From: JAJZVS01 sp963708095
GTDB lineage: Bacteria; Pseudomonadota; Alphaproteobacteria; Acetobacterales; Acetobacteraceae
Assembly: GCA_963708095.1 (NCBI GenBank)
Contig: OY970182.1
Span: 1 to 64,000 of the forward strand
Reading direction: 5' to 3'
Length of the DNA stretch: 64,000 nucleotides
Shown here: in pieces, positions 59,490 to 64,000 of the stretch
Layout of the letters: each line of letters starts with the position of its first letter
Position numbering within the stretch: position 1 is the stretch's first letter
The notes under the pieces: model-generated
Told to the model about the DNA's origin: nothing
What the model saw: the letters and a program-made list of their open reading frames with translations, nothing else
The model's database searches: none
Position numbers and translations under genes: made by a program

Positions 59490-60683
59490 ATGACCGACCT
59501 GCCGCTCGCCGGCCTCGCCGTGCTCGATTTCGGCCAGATTTTCCAGGGCCCTTACTGCACCCTACTGCTCGCCAAGGCAGGGGCCGACGTCATCAAGATC
59601 GAGCCGCCGGGCGGCGAGCCGTTGCGCCGGCGTGCCGAGCCGGGCAAGTCGCAGATCTTCTCCTTCGCTATGCTCAATTCCAACAAGCGGGCGATCACGC
59701 TGAACCTGAAAACCCCGCGCGGGCGGGAACTGCTGGGCGAGATGGTGCGCCGGGCCGACGTGCTGCTGGAGAATTTCTCCCCCGGCACGATGGACGGCCT
59801 CGGCGTGGGCTACGACGTGCTGAGCGCGATCAATCCGCGGCTGGTCTATGCCTCCGGCTCCGGTTTCGGGCTGTCGGGGCCCGATCGCGACAATCTGGCG
59901 ATGGATCTGACGATCCAGGCCGCATCGGGGATCATGAGCGTGACCGGCGCGCCGGACGGCCCGCCGATGAAGGCCGGCCCGACCCTGGTCGACATGATGG
60001 GCGGCATCCATCTCTACGCCGGGATCATGACGGCTCTGTACCAACGTGCCGCCACCGGACGCGGCCGGCTGGTGGAGGTGGCGATGCAGGAGGCGGTGTA
60101 CCCCGCGCTCGCCTCGCCGATGGAACATTACGTCCGCACCGGCAGCGTGGCGCCGCGCGCCGGCAACCGCCAGGCGGCGATGACCACCGCGCCGTACAAC
60201 GTCTACCCCGCTGCCGACGGCTGGGTGGCGATCCACGTCGTGACCGAAGCGCACTGGCGCAACCTGCTCACGGCGATGGGGCGGGAGGAACTGGCCGAGG
60301 ACCCACGCTTCGCCACCAACGCTGCCCGCGCCGCCAACATGGACGCGGTGGATGCGCTGGTCGCCGACTGGACCCGCACCCTCGGCAAGCACGCGGTGTT
60401 CGCCGCGACCAAGCGTCATCGCATCCCGAGCGCCCCGGTGCGGGACGTGGCCGAGGTGATGGACGACCCGCACATGCATGCGCGCGGCTTCCTCGAGCGG
60501 GTGGAGCATCCCGAATTCGGCCCCGTGGTGCTGCAAGGCTCGCCGCTGCGGCTGCACGGGACGGGGCGGGTGGCGACGGTGCCGAGCCCGTCGGTGGGCC
60601 AGCACAATGCGGAGGTGTACCAGCGCTGGCTCGGTCTTTCGGCGGCCGAGGTGGCGGGGCTGCGGGCGGAAGGCGTGATCTAG
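59490..60683 (+). CDS. Class III CoA-transferase (CaiB/BaiF family), 397 aa
   Basis: Moves CoA between carboxylic acids through an aspartyl-CoA intermediate. The N-terminal LAGLAVLDFGQIFQGPYCTLLLAKAGADVIKIEPP is the CoA-binding fold, and the catalytic Asp lies in NLAMDLTIQAASGIM. SVTGAPDGPPMKAG and GRGRLVEVAMQEA are further conserved parts. It may activate or recycle the acid produced by the hydrolases of this locus. Its stop overlaps the stop of the convergent regulator by four bases. Confidence 0.9.
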   Translation: MTDLPLAGLAVLDFGQIFQGPYCTLLLAKAGADVIKIEPPGGEPLRRRAEPGKSQIFSFAMLNSNKRAITLNLKTPRGRELLGEMVRRADVLLENFSPGTMDGLGVGYDVLSAINPRLVYASGSGFGLSGPDRDNLAMDLTIQAASGIMSVTGAPDGPPMKAGPTLVDMMGGIHLYAGIMTALYQRAATGRGRLVEVAMQEAVYPALASPMEHYVRTGSVAPRAGNRQAAMTTAPYNVYPAADGWVAIHVVTEAHWRNLLTAMGREELAEDPRFATNAARAANMDAVDALVADWTRTLGKHAVFAATKRHRIPSAPVRDVAEVMDDPHMHARGFLERVEHPEFGPVVLQGSPLRLHGTGRVATVPSPSVGQHNAEVYQRWLGLSAAEVAGLRAEGVI

Positions 60684-61513
60684 AGCCGGGCATCCCGGCG
60701 CCGGGGTCTGGCGTAGCGCACTGCGGTCGCTGATTGCGCCGCCTGATCCGCCGCGGCCGGCGCGCACGGGCCGATGCGGGCCTCCAGCCGGATGACGTTG
60801 TGCTCCCCAGATGTTGCCGCCGTGGTGTCGTCCTGATCGGGGTCGTAGTCGGACAGGGTGATGTCGGGCAGGTCCTGGCGTGAAAACGCCTGCACCCGGG
60901 CCACGGCCGCGATCCGGCTGTGGACCCCGAGGGTGCGATAGAGCCCGTCCAGATGCGCCTTGATGGTGCCGATCCCGAGGTCGAGCGTCCGGGCGATGTC
61001 CTTGGTGGAGCGTCCCTGGGCCAGCAGGCTCAGCACGTCCTGCTGGCGGCGGGTGAGCGCACGCGCCGGCGGGGGGGTGGCTGCGGGCGGTCGCCGGGAG
61101 AGCGCCTCCGTGCCGCCGGCTGCCACAGGCCGGCCATCGTCATCGTCTGCGGCGTGGGTCGGCGGGCGCAGCGAGGTCTCGGCCAGCCGGCAGACCTCGG
61201 CGATCACCGTCTCGCTGTCGCTGTTGGCGGTAAGGTATCCGTCGACCGGCAGTGCGGCGACATCGCCCGACGATCCGCCGAGCAGCGCGATCCGCCAGCC
61301 GGGATAGATCAGCCGTACGGCGGCCAGAAGCTGAGCCCCGGCACCTTGTTCCGCTTCCAGGATCAGCAGCCCGCGGGGAACCCGCCCCATCAACATGGCG
61401 CCGTCGGGGAGGGAGGGGGTGACCATGAGCTCGAGGCCGACGATCCGCGAGCGCAGCAGCGCCGCCAGCGAATCGCCGAACAGGGATTTCCGGTGGATGA
61501 TCAGAACGCGCAT
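60680..61513 (-). CDS. LuxR-type regulator with altered receiver domain, 277 aa
   Basis: Response-regulator layout: a receiver-like domain (about 1-120) and a LuxR/GerE helix-turn-helix (about 150-215, LTRRQQDVLSLLAQGRSTKDIARTLDLGIGTIKAHL). The receiver begins RVLIIHRKSLFGDS without the usual acidic pair, and the phosphorylation site is LLILEAEQ with Glu in place of Asp, so it may be locked or phosphate-independent. A 60-residue acidic and disordered tail follows the HTH. It lies downstream of the tad genes on the same strand and may control them. Confidence 0.82.
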   Translation of the reverse strand: MRVLIIHRKSLFGDSLAALLRSRIVGLELMVTPSLPDGAMLMGRVPRGLLILEAEQGAGAQLLAAVRLIYPGWRIALLGGSSGDVAALPVDGYLTANSDSETVIAEVCRLAETSLRPPTHAADDDDGRPVAAGGTEALSRRPPAATPPPARALTRRQQDVLSLLAQGRSTKDIARTLDLGIGTIKAHLDGLYRTLGVHSRIAAVARVQAFSRQDLPDITLSDYDPDQDDTTAATSGEHNVIRLEARIGPCAPAAADQAAQSATAVRYARPRRRDARL

Positions 61514-61690
61514 GGCTCCCCCAGTTGTCGTCGTATTGCTGACGCCTCCCCAGGCTCTCATTCCTGGTTCGGAAGATATGCGGCGGTCAAGGCCCTCGGC
61601 ATCGTTGTGCGAACTGGCGTATCCCGGACGGCGCAGTCGTGCGCGCTGCAGCGGCGGTTCTGGTGTTCCGGTGGATTCATGTCGGCGGGT

Positions 61691-62551
61691 TCATGGTTGT
61701 CCCGCTCCGCCGGGCACGGGGGCGGGTATCGCCGGCCCGGCCGCGGCAAAGGCGCGCAGCGCCGCGGCGGCCTGCGGCGGCGGCAGGTGGGTCGCCAGGA
61801 TCGCCGCGGCCTGGCTGTGTTCGCCCGCCATGGTCAGCACCGCGGCGTAGTCCTCGCGCAGCTTCGCCCCTGCCTGCGGATCGCCCGCCAGCCCGTGCAG
61901 CAGCGCAACGGCCTGCGGCCCCTCGCCCTGCATCGCCAGCGACAGTGCGAGGTTCACCCGCGCCGCGGTCAGCCCGGGGTGGGCGGCCAGTGCCTGGCGG
62001 TAGACCACCTCCGCGGCGCGGTGCCGGCCTTGCAGGTCGAGCGCGATGCCGAGGTCCGTCTGTGCCGCGGCGTTGTCCGGAGCGACGGTCAGCGCGCGGC
62101 GCAGCAGCGCCTCGGCGGTGGCGGGATCGCGTCCGAGCTGCAACCGGCCCAGCCCCAGCAGTGCCGCGCCGGACTCCGGCGTGCTCTGCAGCACGCGGGC
62201 GAAATCGGCGCGCGCCGGGTCGGCCTGGCCCAACCCGGACAGCGCCTCGGCGCGGACCAGGCGCGCCGCCGTATTGTCCGGATGCTGCGCCAACACGCGA
62301 TCGGCGAGCTGCAGCGCATCGGCCGGCGCGCCGGCGTGTAGCGCCGCCTGTGCCAGCCCCGTGTCCACCGCGGTGCCGTCCGCCGAGGGCGACGGTGTGC
62401 CGGCGCAGGCGGCGAGCCCGATCAGCAGCAGGCCGGCCGCCCCGCCGCGCAGCGCGCGGCCAAAATGTCCAACGCGCAGCGCGCGGCTCAAACGCCCATT
62501 GCGTAGCACGCGGCCGATGTTGCGTACCTCATGTCTAATGCTTGAGCGCAT
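61691..62551 (-). CDS. tadD: Tad pilus assembly TPR lipoprotein TadD, 286 aa
   Basis: Periplasmic pilotin-like component of the Tad (tight adherence) pilus secretion system. The lipobox LAAC is at about residues 46-49 after GLLLIG, and several TPR units follow (DALQLADRVLAQHPDN, AEALLRRALTVAPDN, AEVVYRQALAAHPG). The region before the lipobox holds three 9-residue tandem repeats (RVLRNGRLS, RALRVGHFG, RALRGGAAG), unusual for a lipoprotein leader, so the true start may lie further in. It overlaps tadC by 17 bases. Confidence 0.82.
   Translation of the reverse strand: MRSSIRHEVRNIGRVLRNGRLSRALRVGHFGRALRGGAAGLLLIGLAACAGTPSPSADGTAVDTGLAQAALHAGAPADALQLADRVLAQHPDNTAARLVRAEALSGLGQADPARADFARVLQSTPESGAALLGLGRLQLGRDPATAEALLRRALTVAPDNAAAQTDLGIALDLQGRHRAAEVVYRQALAAHPGLTAARVNLALSLAMQGEGPQAVALLHGLAGDPQAGAKLREDYAAVLTMAGEHSQAAAILATHLPPPQAAAALRAFAAAGPAIPAPVPGGAGQP
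62447..62514. repeat. Three 27-bp tandem repeats at the 5' end of tadD
   Basis: GCGCAGCGCGCGGC begins at 62447 and at 62474, and the variant GCGTAGCACGCGGC at 62501, a strict 27-bp period that keeps the tadD frame. They encode the three Arg-rich 9-residue repeats before the lipoprotein signal. Slippage here could add or remove units without a frameshift. Confidence 0.7.
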
Positions 62552-63491
62552 GCATCACCTGGATAATCGCCGGGCCGCCCACGATCATGAACAGGCAGGG
62601 CAGAATGAAGAGCACCATCGGCATGGTCAGCAGCACCGGCAGGCGGGCGGCGCGTGCCTCGAACCGGGTGATCAGCTCGGTGCGCAGCTCCGCCGCCAGG
62701 GTGCGGAGCGCATCCGACAGCGGCGTGCCGTACTGCGCCGACTGCACCAGGGTGGTCGCCAGCCGGCGCACGCTCTCCACGCCGGAGCGTTCGCCGAGAT
62801 GGGCCAGCGCCACTTGCGCGTCGGTCATGATCTGCAATTCGTCCGCGGTCTGCGCGAATTCGATCGCCACCGCCTTGTGGGAGTGCACCAGTTCCTCGGC
62901 CACCCGCAGCACGGTCGGGCCGAGGCCGAGTCCAGCCTGGGTGCAGATCACCATCATGTCGAGCGCGTCGGGCAGTTCCTGGCCGAGCCGCTTGGCGTGC
63001 CGCTCGCGCATGCGGTTGAGCACGAAATCGGGCGCCAGCAGCCCGGCCACAGCGCCCGCGGCCGGCAGCAGCAGGTGCCACACGGGCAGGGCGTGGAACT
63101 CCTCGGCGAGCAGCCACATCAGTCCCGGCATCGCCAGCAGCGCCATGATCTTGGCGCCGACGAACAGCCGCAGCGCCGCGGTCCCGCGCAGCCCGGCGGA
63201 TGCCAGGCTCTTCTCGAAAGCTTCCAGCATCCCTGCCGACAGCATGCGCCGGCGCAGCACCCATTGGCCGACGCCGGAGAGCAGGTGGACCACGCTCTGG
63301 CGTAGCCCCTCCTGGCGTCCGCCGTCGGACCCAACGCTGCCGAACGCACCCTGCGGGGGCAGGTGCAGCCCGCGGATGCGGGCATCAAGCCGCTGCTCGC
63401 GATGCAGCAGGCGCCACGCGACCCCGCCGCCGACGATGGCCAGCGCAAGGCAGCCACCGAGGGCGACGGGGATCGAGACCGGCATCATCAT
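62535..63491 (-). CDS. tadC: Tad pilus inner-membrane protein TadC (T2SSF family), 318 aa
   Basis: Inner-membrane platform protein of the Tad pilus, paired with TadB. It has an N-terminal membrane segment (VALGGCLALAIVGGGVAWRLL), two central ones near 110-155, the T2SSF cytoplasmic domain (ELPDALDMMVICTQAGLGLGPTVLRVAEEL), and a C-terminal one (MPMVLFILPCLFMIVGGPAII). It overlaps tadB upstream and tadD downstream, so the three are one operon. Confidence 0.9.
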   Translation of the reverse strand: MMMPVSIPVALGGCLALAIVGGGVAWRLLHREQRLDARIRGLHLPPQGAFGSVGSDGGRQEGLRQSVVHLLSGVGQWVLRRRMLSAGMLEAFEKSLASAGLRGTAALRLFVGAKIMALLAMPGLMWLLAEEFHALPVWHLLLPAAGAVAGLLAPDFVLNRMRERHAKRLGQELPDALDMMVICTQAGLGLGPTVLRVAEELVHSHKAVAIEFAQTADELQIMTDAQVALAHLGERSGVESVRRLATTLVQSAQYGTPLSDALRTLAAELRTELITRFEARAARLPVLLTMPMVLFILPCLFMIVGGPAIIQVMHALKH

Positions 63492-64000
63492 GACAGGCTC
63501 TTCCGCATCATCCAGCGCATGGTGAACCAGCCGAATGCGAGCAGGCCTATCGACGCGCCGAGCAGCTTCTGGCCGGTCGGGTTGTGCAGCAGCACGCCGA
63601 AATACGCCGGGTTCATGATCGCGAGCGCCACGCCGCAGAGCGGCGGCAGCGAGCTCAGCACGTAGATGCTCATCTGCGCTTCCGACGCCAGCGCCTTGCC
63701 GCGCTGCTTCACCGCAAGGCGGCGGCGGATCATGTCGGCGAGTCCCTCCAGGGTCTCGCTCAGCCCGCCGCCGGTCTGGTTCTGCAAGGCCAGCGCCATG
63801 GCGAAGAACCGGTATTCCGCCATCCCGGCGCGGGCGGCCATCTCGCGCAGCGCGTCCTCGATCTGTCCGCCGAGCGCCAACCGGTGCGCCACCTTCTCGA
63901 ACTCCGGGCCGGTGGGGAAGGGCATTTCGCGCGCGACCGCGCGCATCGCCTCGCCCACCGGCACCCCCACCCGTACCGAGCGGACGATCATGGTGAGCGC
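63488..64000 (-). CDS. tadB: Tad pilus inner-membrane protein TadB (T2SSF family), 5' end outside the window
   Basis: C-terminal part of TadB, in frame to the window edge. The T2SSF domain is visible (VRSVRVGVPVGEAMRAVARE, ALALQNQTGGGLSETLEGLA), followed by two membrane segments (YVLSSLPPLCGVALAIM and IGLLAFGWFTM). About half of the protein is missing, so the ATG at 63991 is internal. Its stop overlaps the tadC start by four bases. Confidence 0.88.
   Translation of the reverse strand, partial: ALTMIVRSVRVGVPVGEAMRAVAREMPFPTGPEFEKVAHRLALGGQIEDALREMAARAGMAEYRFFAMALALQNQTGGGLSETLEGLADMIRRRLAVKQRGKALASEAQMSIYVLSSLPPLCGVALAIMNPAYFGVLLHNPTGQKLLGASIGLLAFGWFTMRWMMRKSLS

Noticed and set aside
62447..62514. 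Possible CRISPR repeats
   Set aside because: The 27-bp units are contiguous with a 14-bp conserved core and stay in frame within tadD; there are no unique spacers of regular size or cas genes.
1..64000. tRNA or rRNA genes
   Set aside because: I looked for T-loop and rRNA core sequences on both strands by eye and saw none that fold; a tRNAscan-SE run would settle it.

Overview
The window is high-GC DNA (about 70 % G+C by eye, with lower-GC patches) that reads as an alphaproteobacterial chromosome, most likely Rhodospirillales and probably Acetobacteraceae. The reasons are the gene mix (two branched-chain-amino-acid-type ABC loci whose binding proteins have Tat-like leaders, phaB, a short class I NrdA, ParE, a Tad pilus operon), a ROSE-type leader before a small heat-shock gene, and hairpin repeats of the CCAGGGGGC/GCCCCCTGG kind. 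The taxon is an inference. I saw no rRNA, tRNA or CRISPR array.

Layout. 1-2.6 kb: an IS630 element followed by an IS110-family element whose long 5' leader may encode a bridge RNA. 2.6-9.5 kb: LysR regulator, divergent five-gene ABC uptake operon (binding protein, LivH, LivM-LivG fusion, LivF) and an enolase-superfamily enzyme. 9.6-18.5 kb: HAD dehalogenase-like enzyme, DUF374 acyltransferase, Hsp20 with RNA thermometer, MBL hydrolase, ferredoxin-NADP reductase, parE, a Phd/PIN toxin-antitoxin pair, PduO adenosyltransferase, phaB. 19-27 kb: class II aldolase, molybdopterin oxidoreductase, a spermidine-synthase-like membrane protein, MFS transporter plus enolase-superfamily enzyme. 27-33 kb: birA and a late queuosine pathway cluster (queA, tgt, queF, queG) interrupted by an antisense phage-type nuclease ORF and a Uma2 gene. 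33-43.4 kb: ABC-2 exporter, two oxidoreductases, CinA-like protein, a GNAT-Nudix fusion, Na/Pi cotransporter, nrdA with an NrdR box. 43.7-47.6 kb: frameshifted plsY in lower-GC DNA, orphan TRAP binding protein, broken VapC, and a pseudo-HtrA protein coupled to a small LuxR-type regulator.

47.6-49.1 kb is a nest of repeats: a palindrome, an inverted copy of a 32-bp sequence also found at 1140, a roughly 147-bp element with 19-bp perfect inverted repeats, and a second IS630 copy inserted beside it. 49.1-60.7 kb is a second catabolic/uptake locus: radical SAM protein, alpha/beta hydrolase, polysaccharide-deacetylase-like hydrolase, GntR regulator, isochorismatase-like hydrolase, a complete Liv-type transporter, Cdh-like hydrolase and a class III CoA-transferase. 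60.7-64 kb holds a LuxR-type regulator with an altered receiver and the end of a tad operon (tadD, tadC, partial tadB), all on the minus strand.

The two ABC loci look like independent scavenging systems, each with its own regulator and enzymes. The most unusual points are the candidate IS110 bridge RNA with a guide-like match to its flank, the ROSE-like thermometer, the nested repeats around the second IS630, the antisense nuclease ORF within the queuosine genes, and the proteolytically dead HtrA-like protein paired with a LuxR-type regulator.
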